Below are positions 51,250 through 61,236 of a DNA stretch of 64,000 nt, piece by piece. The position numbers and the translations under genes were made by a program. This DNA comes from Candidatus Fluviicola riflensis (GTDB taxonomy: Bacteria; Bacteroidota; Bacteroidia; Flavobacteriales_D; Crocinitomicaceae): positions 3,460,641 through 3,524,640 of the forward strand of contig CP022585.1 of assembly GCA_002243285.1 (NCBI GenBank). Direction: 5' to 3'. The notes beneath the pieces were generated by a model, which was not told the DNA's origin, did no database searches, and saw nothing but the letters and a program-made list of their open reading frames with translations. The stretch's first letter is position 1. The number at the start of each line of letters is the position of its first letter.

Positions 51250-54200
51250 TTACGAATTATCGGATTGGTTGCCCAAATCATAATTTACATTCAAATTGAT
51301 GCCGCAATCGATGTTGAGAACGGTCACTGTTCCACTCAAACCACCGCTTAGGTTACCTTCCGGAGCGGCTCTGTAATGCGCATATCCGGCAATTGCTATC
51401 CCGGCAATGGTAAAATGCCCGGAATTGACGGATGTTTGCCAATCAATTCCAACCGAGGCTCCTGCAGCTAAGTAAACGTAGGCTTCATTGAGGCGGAATT
51501 CGGGCTCAAACGCCAAATCGACCAACGCACTGAATTGCAAGTACATCGCAGCTGTACCACGCACTTCTACAACTCCGAAATCGACCCAGGGCGACTTGGC
51601 CTGGATGTCGATATTCAAGTCCATTCCTGCTTTGAAACCGGTGTTTTGTGCTTCCACAAATGCACTGATTGCCAGCCAGTCTTTGCACAATAGTTTCGCA
51701 AACATTGGATCCTGCTGAGTTCCTGCACTTACATACCAGGTATTGTTCAAACCATCGAAATCGAACTTGATTGTTCCTCCGGCACACAACAATGGCGAGG
51801 TATTGAAGACAATAGCTATTTCTCCTTTAAACGATTTCAGGGCGCTGTAATACCCCATAATTCCGGTAACGGTAGCAATCGGCGGGAAATTACCTGAAGC
51901 GCCACCTTTATTCCCGATTTTACCCTGGGTATACATTTCCATGGCCCAGGCGCCTTCGTTGATGATCACTTCGAGTTGCATGTGCAACTTCACAATTTTT
52001 CCTGTCATCGGTAAATCAATGAAATCAAAACCTACCCCAAGTCCCAGTTTGTTTCTTCGGCAAGGTTCAGGAAATGCGGTTGGCGATGCGCGTTGCATGT
52101 GGTGATAAGCAAATCCTTCGATACCTGTCAGTTGCAACGGAATGGGCGACAACGGAACCTGCAAGCCACTTACGGCTAAACTGGCAAACCAAAAACTAAA
52201 CAGGGAAGAATCGGCCAGGTCGGCGGCCAATGCTGCTTGTTGTGCCGCTACTGCCTGCGGATCTGTCGAATCGACCGGTGTTACAAAATTCGGAGGAAGT
52301 GGTGCTGAATAACTCGTTTTTCCGGTAATGAACAAGGCAGAAATACCAACATTTTTGAGTTTTTCGGGTTTCAATAATTTTACATCCACTTGCGCGCGCC
52401 AGTGATCGCCATAAATCGGATCGTCTTTCGTATGATTCAACTGGCCATGAACTTCGCATGCGCTGGTTTTAATCGTAATATTGGTCGGGTCGAATTTGAC
52501 GATTTCATCCAGATCGCCGTTTTGGATCTTATCTCCCAAATTAGAAAAGTCAAACTGCACATTGTTGAGCAACGAACCGAGTGCTTCCTGACCGATATTG
52601 GAAAGTACATTGTCTAGCACTTCGTTGATCAATGCGTCTATCCCGGCTGAAACCGCCGAGTTTAAAATATCTTGTAAAATCTGGTCCCAATCAATTCCGG
52701 TCAGTGCGTCATCAACCATACTTTCGGCCGTGTTGACAATATTATTCATGCTCAGGCTTTTAACACCATGAACAATCGTATCACCAATTTCCTGGAAGAG
52801 TGTGTCTGCATTATCAATAATGTGATTAAAATCGATGGAAGCATTTACGCCGTTATTGATGAGTTCCATTCCCATATAGCGGATTTCTCCGGCAACAAAA
52901 TCAGTGATTTGCTTCGAGATTGCCAACTCAATGAAATCGGTGATTTTCTTAGTAACATTGTTTTCAATCGAAGCGCTGACCGAACCGGTAATCTGTCCGC
53001 TCAACGAGGCTTTGGTATCATGAATAATGGTTTTCAGCATGTTCAATACAACCGTGTCTTCAATGGAACCCGCTACCTGGTCTTCGATTTTGTCGAATAC
53101 TTTATCCAGTGCCGTTGTGATCTTGTTGTTGATCGGATTGGTGACATTGTCGTTGACCATTCCGCGGAACTTGGTGGTGGCCTTTTGCGTGACATTCACA
53201 ATCGGCTGGTTCACACGCCTGATGAGGCCATCCATGGCATCCACCAAAATATCCTGCAAAAATTCTTTGGGGTCTTTGTTCACTGCACCGCGAACCATGT
53301 CCGAATTCAGCGCTTGCTTGGCAACAGTAACATAATCGGTTGCTTTGTCCACTTTCGCTGAATCCATGAACTGGATAAAGATCTCGGCGACTTCTACGAT
53401 TCGTTGCAGTTGCGCATAAGTTCCTTCCGAAATCAAAGGATTGTGATCATCACCACCCAAGTCGAGTGTATCGCTTGGATCAAAGTTGAGGCTATCCGCC
53501 AGGTACTCCAGATCACCGGCCAGGTTATTGGCATTGGCAGCCGTTGCTGCTGAAACATTACTTGAATCGCCGCCCGGGTTGAATCCCGACAAAATGCTGT
53601 TCGGATCGTCTCCGTTTCCGGTAAATGTTCCCGAAAGCAACGGATTAAGGTACATTGAATAAGCATTTACCACAGGCGCGCCATGGTCTCCGGCGATGTT
53701 TTCTGCCATGTTCATTTTAGCCGAAACACCAAAAGCATAGGCATTCCGATCACGGCCACAACCAACGTAATCAATGACCATGTCGTAATCACCGCTTTTG
53801 GCAATTGCCTGACTATTGAGCGAAGCAGCACCGTTCGGAATATCAAAACCAATGTTTCCATTTCCCCAGGCGGTGAAGCCTTGAAGATTGCTCAATGTAG
53901 CATTGAAGTTCACCCATTGGGCATCCAGGTCCATTTCGATGCGGTTGTTTCCTTTGAAAACGGCCCGCGTAATTTTCATGTCGACTTTTTCTTCGGCACT
54001 TCCTCCGGCATTAAAAACAAACTCATGATCGATCAGTGATTCATCGATGTTTCCGATCTCAAAACCGAATGAAGAAATCGGAACCGTCCAGGCAAAAAGG
54101 TAAGCGGTATCAACTACTGGAATTTGAATGTTTCCGACGCATTCACCATGCTGAAAGTCATTTTCTTCAATCGCAATGTGCAGAACGGTCGACGTTGAAG

Positions 54201-56424
54201 GAAACGTATTAAACTTCAGCGTATCGGAACCCGAAAACGGAATCGCACACGTGAAATTCAATCCGGTATTATCGATAAAGACAATATTGGAATCGGTTGG
54301 TGTATTGTAAAGTAAAACCTCCAATCCCTGGTCACAGATCAGCTGGTTTGACTCTTCGCCGTTTTCAGGAATCATGAGCGAAGCAGTTTGGTAATAGACT
54401 CCTTTCCAAATACTGTCGGCTTGTTTGTCGCCTGGCGATTTTAATTCCGTAAGGTCAATAATGTATTGCTCGCCGCGTAACCCGAAATCGGCATTGGCAA
54501 GAAAATCAATTTGTTCGGGTTTAAGAATCGAACTGCTTTCCTCCATGTAATTAACCTGTTTCTGGTTGCGGTAAGGAACCAAAACGGTGGAATTAGTGAT
54601 GTCGGTGACACTTGGTGGAAGTTCAATAAACCCTTCGAGTGCGAATTCATATTTCCCCTGGTATACATGTACGGTTGAGGTATAATCTACCAGGAAATTG
54701 AAGTTATAAGGCTCGAGTAACGGGAAGTTAAAGTTGTCTTCCATCTCGATCAATTCTTCGTACGCCAGCTCGAATGTGTTATTGGCCAGCATCATTTTGG
54801 TATACTCCGTGCGAATGATCGGAACCTGGTTATTGGATGTAATGATCGGTAGTTGCCAGGTACTTTTCCCACCCAAACGCAATTCTTCCGGATCAATGAA
54901 AATACTGTCGGGCTGAAACTTCATGACCCCATTTGAAGGAATGGTTTTCGGTGAAAGATTGTAGGCTGAAAGCGTAATATCGTCTTGGATAAGGCCATCG
55001 ACCATGATCCACAAATTGTTTCCGGCCGATTCAAGTGTAATGTCCTGGAAAGAAAACTCCGGAAACTCGGTAGCATTCTCTTTCAAAATGGTTTTTCCCG
55101 TTCCCGAGATCACATGCGTCACCGAATCATAAGCGGTTACATTGGTTACCTGGATCAGGAAATTGGCGGCGTAAAACTGATCAACGTGCGGCGGACCGAT
55201 AAAGGTATAAACACCACTTTCCGCAACGGTTTGCATTCCTGAATTACCTGTTACCTTCCAAGCATACGGCTGCATTTTTTCGAGGCTATTGAGCGCCTCG
55301 TGACTGATTGTATATTGAATCACAGACTGGCCGGTCGGATTGATCGTATAAGTATTGATCGGTGTATTCGACTCAATTGCTTCGGTTGGAGTTTGTCCGC
55401 TATTCACACGCACCAACTTGTAATCATAAGACACCTGTTGATTCGGAATCGCATTCGTTGGCCGTTTCCATTCAAACAAACCGATATCACTCAGGTTAAA
55501 CTGGTATGAACTATCGGGCTTGGTCAATTCGATTTCACCGCCTTCGGGATAACCGTAATAAAACCAGCACGGTGCTGAATAACCGTTGTTCTTGATCTGG
55601 GTTTTCGGATAATTTTCAATCGCCTGAACGGTAAAGACATACCGTTTGCCAACTTCCAGAACCGGATCAATCACACCATAATTATAGCTAAACGTGTTCA
55701 ACAAATCAGATTGCCACACCATAAGCGCCTGGTTATTCATGATGGCGGTTTGCGGATTGGAAGTGTTGCTTGTGATCTCATACAAATTCACCTGGTAGTT
55801 CACATTGTTCATGTCTACCAGCGAGTTTGAATTGGTGAGCATCCAGTTAAAAAGGAAATTGGGCGGATTGATTTGTGTCACCACACTTCCGCAGTTCGGG
55901 TTAATAATTTGCGGCGGATCACTCAATGCCAATTGAACCGGGACACAACCTTCCGCAGAAATCTGCACCTCCTGTTCGTAATCCATAATGGTAAAACAAA
56001 CGGTGTATGCACCTTCAGGAAGCCGGCCGTTGACTTCTAATTGCTGGCGTGAAATGCCCGAAAAACTCAACTTATTAAAATCGAACACATCGGCAATATC
56101 CGCTCCGAAAAGCATGGTCGGCATGCCTGCGTTCAGTGTAATGGGAATGAGTGATTTGGTGTTCGGAAGGCTTGTAATGACAATTCCCGGACCGTTAATC
56201 CTTACTTTGAGGTAAACATCACGTTGCGGCACGGTAAGGTCATTGAGCTGCATTAAGACGCTCAGTTTCGGATTCATTGCCGCGTAAAAATCTTCGAAAT
56301 AGATTGAACATGGCCCTAAAACCGTTGGCGTAACTACGGCAGGATAAATTTGCGCCTTTGCAGTTTGCTGCAGCGAACAAATTGCAATCAGAACAAGTAG
56401 TAATGGTTTAGTCCACGCTTTCAT
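51250..56424 (-). CDS. TANFOR-like giant secreted protein
   Basis: This 1,724-residue protein has a signal peptide ending AKAQ. Residues about 25-175 match my memory of the TANFOR domain: IYPAVVTPTVLGPCSIYFEDFY, VYLKVRINGPGIVI, PITLNAGMPTMLFGADIADVF, LPEGAYTVCFTIMDY and C-V-P-V-Q-L then DPPQIINPNCGS. Fibronectin-like beta-sandwiches follow (about 175-450). Residues about 1020-1310 are strongly amphipathic helix with almost no Pro or aromatic residues. The last 400 residues are beta-rich. No T9SS C-terminal domain is seen, so export or anchoring must depend on another route. It lies between the type B sorting protein (overlap TGATG) and the helical-repeat gene (gap 1 bp). Confidence 0.8.
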   Translation of the reverse strand: MKAWTKPLLLVLIAICSLQQTAKAQIYPAVVTPTVLGPCSIYFEDFYAAMNPKLSVLMQLNDLTVPQRDVYLKVRINGPGIVITSLPNTKSLIPITLNAGMPTMLFGADIADVFDFNKLSFSGISRQQLEVNGRLPEGAYTVCFTIMDYEQEVQISAEGCVPVQLALSDPPQIINPNCGSVVTQINPPNFLFNWMLTNSNSLVDMNNVNYQVNLYEITSNTSNPQTAIMNNQALMVWQSDLLNTFSYNYGVIDPVLEVGKRYVFTVQAIENYPKTQIKNNGYSAPCWFYYGYPEGGEIELTKPDSSYQFNLSDIGLFEWKRPTNAIPNQQVSYDYKLVRVNSGQTPTEAIESNTPINTYTINPTGQSVIQYTISHEALNSLEKMQPYAWKVTGNSGMQTVAESGVYTFIGPPHVDQFYAANFLIQVTNVTAYDSVTHVISGTGKTILKENATEFPEFSFQDITLESAGNNLWIMVDGLIQDDITLSAYNLSPKTIPSNGVMKFQPDSIFIDPEELRLGGKSTWQLPIITSNNQVPIIRTEYTKMMLANNTFELAYEELIEMEDNFNFPLLEPYNFNFLVDYTSTVHVYQGKYEFALEGFIELPPSVTDITNSTVLVPYRNQKQVNYMEESSSILKPEQIDFLANADFGLRGEQYIIDLTELKSPGDKQADSIWKGVYYQTASLMIPENGEESNQLICDQGLEVLLYNTPTDSNIVFIDNTGLNFTCAIPFSGSDTLKFNTFPSTSTVLHIAIEENDFQHGECVGNIQIPVVDTAYLFAWTVPISSFGFEIGNIDESLIDHEFVFNAGGSAEEKVDMKITRAVFKGNNRIEMDLDAQWVNFNATLSNLQGFTAWGNGNIGFDIPNGAASLNSQAIAKSGDYDMVIDYVGCGRDRNAYAFGVSAKMNMAENIAGDHGAPVVNAYSMYLNPLLSGTFTGNGDDPNSILSGFNPGGDSSNVSAATAANANNLAGDLEYLADSLNFDPSDTLDLGGDDHNPLISEGTYAQLQRIVEVAEIFIQFMDSAKVDKATDYVTVAKQALNSDMVRGAVNKDPKEFLQDILVDAMDGLIRRVNQPIVNVTQKATTKFRGMVNDNVTNPINNKITTALDKVFDKIEDQVAGSIEDTVVLNMLKTIIHDTKASLSGQITGSVSASIENNVTKKITDFIELAISKQITDFVAGEIRYMGMELINNGVNASIDFNHIIDNADTLFQEIGDTIVHGVKSLSMNNIVNTAESMVDDALTGIDWDQILQDILNSAVSAGIDALINEVLDNVLSNIGQEALGSLLNNVQFDFSNLGDKIQNGDLDEIVKFDPTNITIKTSACEVHGQLNHTKDDPIYGDHWRAQVDVKLLKPEKLKNVGISALFITGKTSYSAPLPPNFVTPVDSTDPQAVAAQQAALAADLADSSLFSFWFASLAVSGLQVPLSPIPLQLTGIEGFAYHHMQRASPTAFPEPCRRNKLGLGVGFDFIDLPMTGKIVKLHMQLEVIINEGAWAMEMYTQGKIGNKGGASGNFPPIATVTGIMGYYSALKSFKGEIAIVFNTSPLLCAGGTIKFDFDGLNNTWYVSAGTQQDPMFAKLLCKDWLAISAFVEAQNTGFKAGMDLNIDIQAKSPWVDFGVVEVRGTAAMYLQFSALVDLAFEPEFRLNEAYVYLAAGASVGIDWQTSVNSGHFTIAGIAIAGYAHYRAAPEGNLSGGLSGTVTVLNIDCGINLNVNYDLGNQSDNS

Positions 56425-59400
56425 CAGTTCTTATTTCGAATGAGTAATAGATCTCCCTTGTATTTTTCATCAGTTTCCGCAAAGGAAATGATATAGTAGT
56501 ACGTTCCGTCAGGAAGTATTTCGCCGGTTTTATTTCGGCCATCCCACGTGTTGGCATAACTGGTTCCGGTGAACACTTCGTGTCCGAGTTCATTGTAAAT
56601 GACAATATGGTTCTCCGGATAACTTTCAATGTTTTCGATGATCCAGGTATCGTTTTTACCGTTTTCGTCGGGAGTGAGAATATTGAACGGTTTGATTTTG
56701 AAACTGTTGTTTACAAAAACAGTGACCGTATCATAGCCGAAACAGCCGTGAACATCCATAATAGTAACCGAATATTCGGTTGTTTCCTCAGGATTTGCCC
56801 AGGTAGTGGCTGTCGTTGTAGTACTCAATCCCGTTGATGGCAACCATGTATAACTAACGCCCCCAACTGCGGTAAGCGGCACTTCATATCCTTTATCCGT
56901 GGTCGTATCTTCACCTGCGTTGACAGCCGGCAATTGATAAATGATGACAGGTTTACTGATCGAATCTTTACACCCGAAATCGGACGTGATGATCAAATCG
57001 GCGGTAAAGATTCCTGCTGATCCATAGGTGTAGGCCGGCGCAAATTCGGTACTTGTATTACCATCACCGTAATTCCATTCGGAAGTAAAAGCTCCTGCTC
57101 CCAAAGTTGTTGTATTGTTGAAAGTGGTAGCGGTACCGAAACAAACATTCAACACATCAAAATCGGCAATCGGCGCATCGTAAACAGTGATCGATTGCTG
57201 TACCGTGTCGGAACAGCCGTTGGTCGACTGGACAATCAATTCAACGCCATACGTTCCGCTGTTGAGGTATTCTTTGACCGGTTCCATCAGGGTTGAATTG
57301 GTGTTGTCGCCAAAATCCCACATCACGTCAGAAATACTTCCGAATGTAACAGTGCTCGAGTTGGTAAATTCAATCGGAACGCCGTAACAAACATTGTTGA
57401 AACCAAACGCTGCGATTGGCCTGTCAAAAATCGTGATGGTACTCGTTACCGTATCCGTGCAACCATGATCGGAAGTCACCACCAACTCCAATGGATAAAC
57501 TCCAGGGTTTGTATAGACTTCTACCGGTGAAAAAGCGGTGCTGTTGTTTCCATTACCGAAATCCCATGCAGTGGAAATTGTTCCCAATGGAATGGATGAG
57601 AAATTGAGGAATTGAACGTCGTTGAGCTGACATTCATTCTGTACGGAAAATACTGCGCTTGGCAATGAAAATACATCCACATTCTGACTCACGCTGTTCA
57701 CACAACCCGAATCGGACTGAATGGTCAATTGTACTTGATACGTTCCGTAATTGGTATAATAATGTGTCGGATTTGCTACCGTATCGTCGGTTCCGTCACC
57801 GAAATTCCATAAGTAGGTAAAATTCGTTACGCCTGAAACTGTTGAGTTGAACGTCATCGAATCACTGAAACACACATCGGTGTTTGTGAAACTCACCTGC
57901 GGCACCGGATTCACCGAAACGGGTTGAATCAGCGTATCGGCACATTCATAATTATTGGAGATGATCATCAGCGCATTGAAGGTTCCGGTAGTTGCATAAT
58001 TATGCACCGGATTCACCGCTGCCGAAGTAGTAGCATCACCAAAATCCCAGAAATAAGTCGGGTTGGCGCCACCGGTATACGAAGTATTCTGGAACGTTAC
58101 GCCATCTCCAAAGCAAGCGGATTGAACGTTAAAACCGGCAATCGGTTTGTCATGAATTACTACCGGTTTGGTAATCGAATCAGCGCATCCGAAGGAAGTT
58201 GCGACTTTGAATGACACCAGGTTGGTCCCTGTGATCAATTGCGAGAATGTCGGATTTTGGTTCGTGGAAGTTCCCAATCCGCCAAAATCCCAATCATAAC
58301 TCACGATGGTTCCTGAGCTAAGCTGACTCATATCGGTAAACGGGACCGGATCATTCAAACAAATGGTGTCCGTAAAATCGAAATCGGCAACCGGTCGCGG
58401 ATAAACAGTTACCGGATGCGAAATGGAATCAGAACATCCGGCAGCGTTCGTAGCAAATAATGAAACGGTAAACGTTCCGGGTGCGCCATACGTGTGCGAC
58501 GAATTGGTCACGGTACTTCCGCTTCCGTCACCGTGATTCCAGCTATACGTATTGGTTCCGGGCGTGAGATTCGAAAACACCAGCGTAGCGTCTTCACAGC
58601 CATTGGTCACCGAAAAATCAGTATTCGGTTTCGCATTCACTGTAATTGCTTTGTTGCTGCTGAAAGTACTCGTGCAAACTCCGTTTTCTACCAATACGCG
58701 GTAAAGCATATTTGTTGTTAATGCAGCGCTTGTGTAGGTGTCTCCTGTGAAAGAAATGGGATTCCAGGATGTTCCGTTGTCAGTACTTTCTTCCCACTGG
58801 AGAATGTCTCCGTTATAATTCACAAGCGTCAAACTCGCCGAATCAGCTTCACAAATAACAGCTTGTCCGGCAAGGGTTCCACCATTGGAAAGTGCAGAAA
58901 CCGTAACCGTGTGTGTCGGTGAAATCGCAGCTGCACACCCGCCATTTTGTGCCACTACACGGTAAAAAGAAGTATTGCCGATATTATTGGTTGTTAATGC
59001 CGGTGAATTGGTTCCGAGGTTTGTCCATGGCCCGTTGATTTGCAGTGCTGTTTGCCACGTATATTGATTGGCAACCGAACCGCCCAGATTGAGGTTAACC
59101 GTGTTACCCGATTGACAAACAGAATCGGTTCCAGAAATCGTTCCGCTGACGCTTGGTGACGAAACATTAATAGAAAGTATATTGGATTGCACGGTTGGAC
59201 AAGCACCGTTTTTCACATTCACGCGGTAAAGCGTGTTTTGCGTAAATGAGCGATTCAACTCCAGGCTGTCTGTACTCATACTTACGGAAGACCATACTGC
59301 GCCGGAGGTAGTACTCTCTTCCCAGTCCAGGATACTTCCACGGCTGTTGAGCAAATCGTATTGTTCTGTAATTCCGGAGCAAACGTTTGTATTTCCGGCA

Positions 59401-59750
59401 ATAGTTCCACCCAATGAAGTTTCGTAAACATTCACCCGAATCACCGAAGAAGTCGCCGGTAAATTAGAAGGAACCTGAACAATAGCACGAAAGGAAATCG
59501 ATTGCGACAAGTTGGTGTAATTGTACGTTGCCGATGTATGTGAAATGGGTGTCCACGGATCATTCCCGCTATAACTGTACTCCCAGCGCAGAATATTTCC
59601 GTTGGAACCCGTCAGTTGGATAGAACCGCTGTTGCCCGATACACATTTTGCCGTATCTGCACTCACCATGGTTCCACCAACCGATAACTGACCGAAAGCG
59701 GTTACAGTTCCGAACAAGAGAATAAAGCTTATAAATAGTTGTTTCAACAT
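56424..59750 (-). CDS. PKD-repeat surface protein with gliding-motility type B sorting domain
   Basis: This 1,108-residue protein has a signal peptide (ending TAFGQ). Four Ig-like repeats of about 85-90 residues (each beginning GT[IM]/GGT and containing LxWExSxxxGxxW) cover about 20-385. Seven PKD domains of about 84 residues follow (about 390-985), each with W-D/N-F-G-D-G-type loops and a Cys pair (early Cys; GCxDS). One further beta domain is next. The final ~95 residues are the type B T9SS domain: FNILTPDENGKNDTWIIENIESYPENHIVIYNELGHEVF, then NTWDGRN and LPDGTYYYIISF. Type B cargo is normally exported with a cognate PorP/SprF protein, encoded immediately upstream (4-bp gap). Confidence 0.93.
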   Translation of the reverse strand: MLKQLFISFILLFGTVTAFGQLSVGGTMVSADTAKCVSGNSGSIQLTGSNGNILRWEYSYSGNDPWTPISHTSATYNYTNLSQSISFRAIVQVPSNLPATSSVIRVNVYETSLGGTIAGNTNVCSGITEQYDLLNSRGSILDWEESTTSGAVWSSVSMSTDSLELNRSFTQNTLYRVNVKNGACPTVQSNILSINVSSPSVSGTISGTDSVCQSGNTVNLNLGGSVANQYTWQTALQINGPWTNLGTNSPALTTNNIGNTSFYRVVAQNGGCAAAISPTHTVTVSALSNGGTLAGQAVICEADSASLTLVNYNGDILQWEESTDNGTSWNPISFTGDTYTSAALTTNMLYRVLVENGVCTSTFSSNKAITVNAKPNTDFSVTNGCEDATLVFSNLTPGTNTYSWNHGDGSGSTVTNSSHTYGAPGTFTVSLFATNAAGCSDSISHPVTVYPRPVADFDFTDTICLNDPVPFTDMSQLSSGTIVSYDWDFGGLGTSTNQNPTFSQLITGTNLVSFKVATSFGCADSITKPVVIHDKPIAGFNVQSACFGDGVTFQNTSYTGGANPTYFWDFGDATTSAAVNPVHNYATTGTFNALMIISNNYECADTLIQPVSVNPVPQVSFTNTDVCFSDSMTFNSTVSGVTNFTYLWNFGDGTDDTVANPTHYYTNYGTYQVQLTIQSDSGCVNSVSQNVDVFSLPSAVFSVQNECQLNDVQFLNFSSIPLGTISTAWDFGNGNNSTAFSPVEVYTNPGVYPLELVVTSDHGCTDTVTSTITIFDRPIAAFGFNNVCYGVPIEFTNSSTVTFGSISDVMWDFGDNTNSTLMEPVKEYLNSGTYGVELIVQSTNGCSDTVQQSITVYDAPIADFDVLNVCFGTATTFNNTTTLGAGAFTSEWNYGDGNTSTEFAPAYTYGSAGIFTADLIITSDFGCKDSISKPVIIYQLPAVNAGEDTTTDKGYEVPLTAVGGVSYTWLPSTGLSTTTTATTWANPEETTEYSVTIMDVHGCFGYDTVTVFVNNSFKIKPFNILTPDENGKNDTWIIENIESYPENHIVIYNELGHEVFTGTSYANTWDGRNKTGEILPDGTYYYIISFAETDEKYKGDLLLIRNKN

Positions 59751-59754
59751 CTGT

Positions 59755-61233
59755 TTATTTTTTCATTTTCAATACCCATGGTTCGCCATTGAGGTAACCC
59801 GCATATTGTTCACGTTTTGTTTTTCTGAATTGGATCACATCCCTGGAAGCTTTTTTCACTTCTTCGTATTCTTCCGAAAGCGCTACGATGTACATGGTTT
59901 TGTCGCCGGTTTCGATGGCGACTAATCGTGTATCTATACTGATATCACGTTTCAACACCTTTTTCAGTTCCTTGGCTTTGTCCAGGTTTCTGAAAGCTCC
60001 CAATACAATATAGTACGTCGCATTTGCTTCTTCGATGAGTGAATTAATGTCGGTTTCAGAAGTCACATTAATCACCTCATAGCGCGTTACTTTGATCGTA
60101 CTGTTTGAATCCGTTTCGTTTGGAGTGTTTTTGAGGTTTTCAATCAGTTTATCCAATTCAGCCTTGTCAATCTGTTCGTTTTTCAGGGATTCCAACTGCT
60201 CATTGACATCCTGATCCAGTGAATCGAGCCGGCGATTCAACTCGGCTATCCTGATTTCGTTCTGATCGATTTGTTCCTGCAATTCTTCCAGATTCCTTGA
60301 AGAAGGCGTGTTCGGTGATCCGTTATTTTTACCGGAAGCAAGGATGAATTTTAATCCCAATTCATGCGTGTTGGTCATCACTGAAGCATACTGGCCCAGG
60401 TTGCGCTGGTATGCATAACTTAGTTTGATTTGCGACAGGAATGTAAATCCGGCGTGAACGTACAGGTTGTTCGATTGCCGGTAACCTACTCCGAAGTCCA
60501 ACCGGTCATCAAACGAAACAGTGTGCGAATTATCGAAATAGACTGAAAGTCCCTGCGTAGATAAAATAGAAAACACCGGAGTATAAACCCAGCGATTGTT
60601 CAATTGGAACGGCCGTTTTGCGTAGAAAGCATAAAACGGTACTTTGGAAAAGGACAATGCGCCTTGCGTCACCGGGTTCGAAAACCGGATCTGATTTCCC
60701 ATATAAGCTGTAGCCGAAACGCCGATGTCGATTTTGGCGATGCGGTAATTGACTCCGATTGAAAAACGGCCGATGGTACTTGATTGCGAAGGCTGAATAT
60801 CTTTCAATTCGGCCGGATCATACGCTTCGATTTTCGAGAAATCAATGCTGGTACGCTCAGCTCCGGCCTGTACTGCCAGGTTTAAAAAATGCTGTTCTTT
60901 GAACGTGAGTTTATAGCGATAACCCAATCCGAAATTGGAACGATTGATCACGCCAACGGAGTTGTTTTCTACCAGCAAACCAAGGCCAATTTTATTCTGA
61001 CGAAAAGCGCCTTCTGCCAAAAAAGTCAGTTGCTCGGGTGAGTTGGAAAAGCCCGTCCACTGCCTGCGATAATCGACAAAAGCGGTTTTATTCGCTGCAT
61101 TTCCATAATTCGCCGGATTGATCAGCGACAGGTTTTGATGCAGGAGATTTACCGTGTTTACCGGCTGACTCCATGCGACCAACGTGCTGCCCAGGCTCAG
61201 GAAAATGACTACGATCAGTTTGTTCATGTTCAT
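59755..61233 (-). CDS. PorP/SprF-type T9SS membrane protein with coiled coil and SPOR-like tail
   Basis: This 492-residue protein has a signal peptide (ending AWSQ) and then a PorP/SprF barrel (about 25-298): NLLHQNLSLINPANYG near the N-terminus, FVDYRRQWTGFSNSPEQLTF, IGLGLLVENNSVGVINRSNFGLGYRYKL, and YAYQRNLGQYASVMTNTHELGLKF. Beyond the normal family end come a Ser/Pro linker, a heptad-type coiled coil (about 314-368) and a final domain (about 405-492) with YYIVLGAFRNLDKAKELKKVL and TMYIVALSEEYEEVKKASRDV. That final part matches the SPOR peptidoglycan-binding pattern. The gene lies 3 bp after the upstream PKD gene. It likely acts as outer-membrane receptor for type B cargo, tethered to the wall. 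Confidence 0.9.
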   Translation of the reverse strand: MNMNKLIVVIFLSLGSTLVAWSQPVNTVNLLHQNLSLINPANYGNAANKTAFVDYRRQWTGFSNSPEQLTFLAEGAFRQNKIGLGLLVENNSVGVINRSNFGLGYRYKLTFKEQHFLNLAVQAGAERTSIDFSKIEAYDPAELKDIQPSQSSTIGRFSIGVNYRIAKIDIGVSATAYMGNQIRFSNPVTQGALSFSKVPFYAFYAKRPFQLNNRWVYTPVFSILSTQGLSVYFDNSHTVSFDDRLDFGVGYRQSNNLYVHAGFTFLSQIKLSYAYQRNLGQYASVMTNTHELGLKFILASGKNNGSPNTPSSRNLEELQEQIDQNEIRIAELNRRLDSLDQDVNEQLESLKNEQIDKAELDKLIENLKNTPNETDSNSTIKVTRYEVINVTSETDINSLIEEANATYYIVLGAFRNLDKAKELKKVLKRDISIDTRLVAIETGDKTMYIVALSEEYEEVKKASRDVIQFRKTKREQYAGYLNGEPWVLKMKK

Positions 61234-61236
61234 TTA

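Noticed and set aside
52768..53361. A 197-codon open frame on the plus strand opposite the TANFOR-like gene
   Set aside because: It is antisense to a strongly supported long gene in a regular amphipathic-helix region; the protein shows no family pattern.
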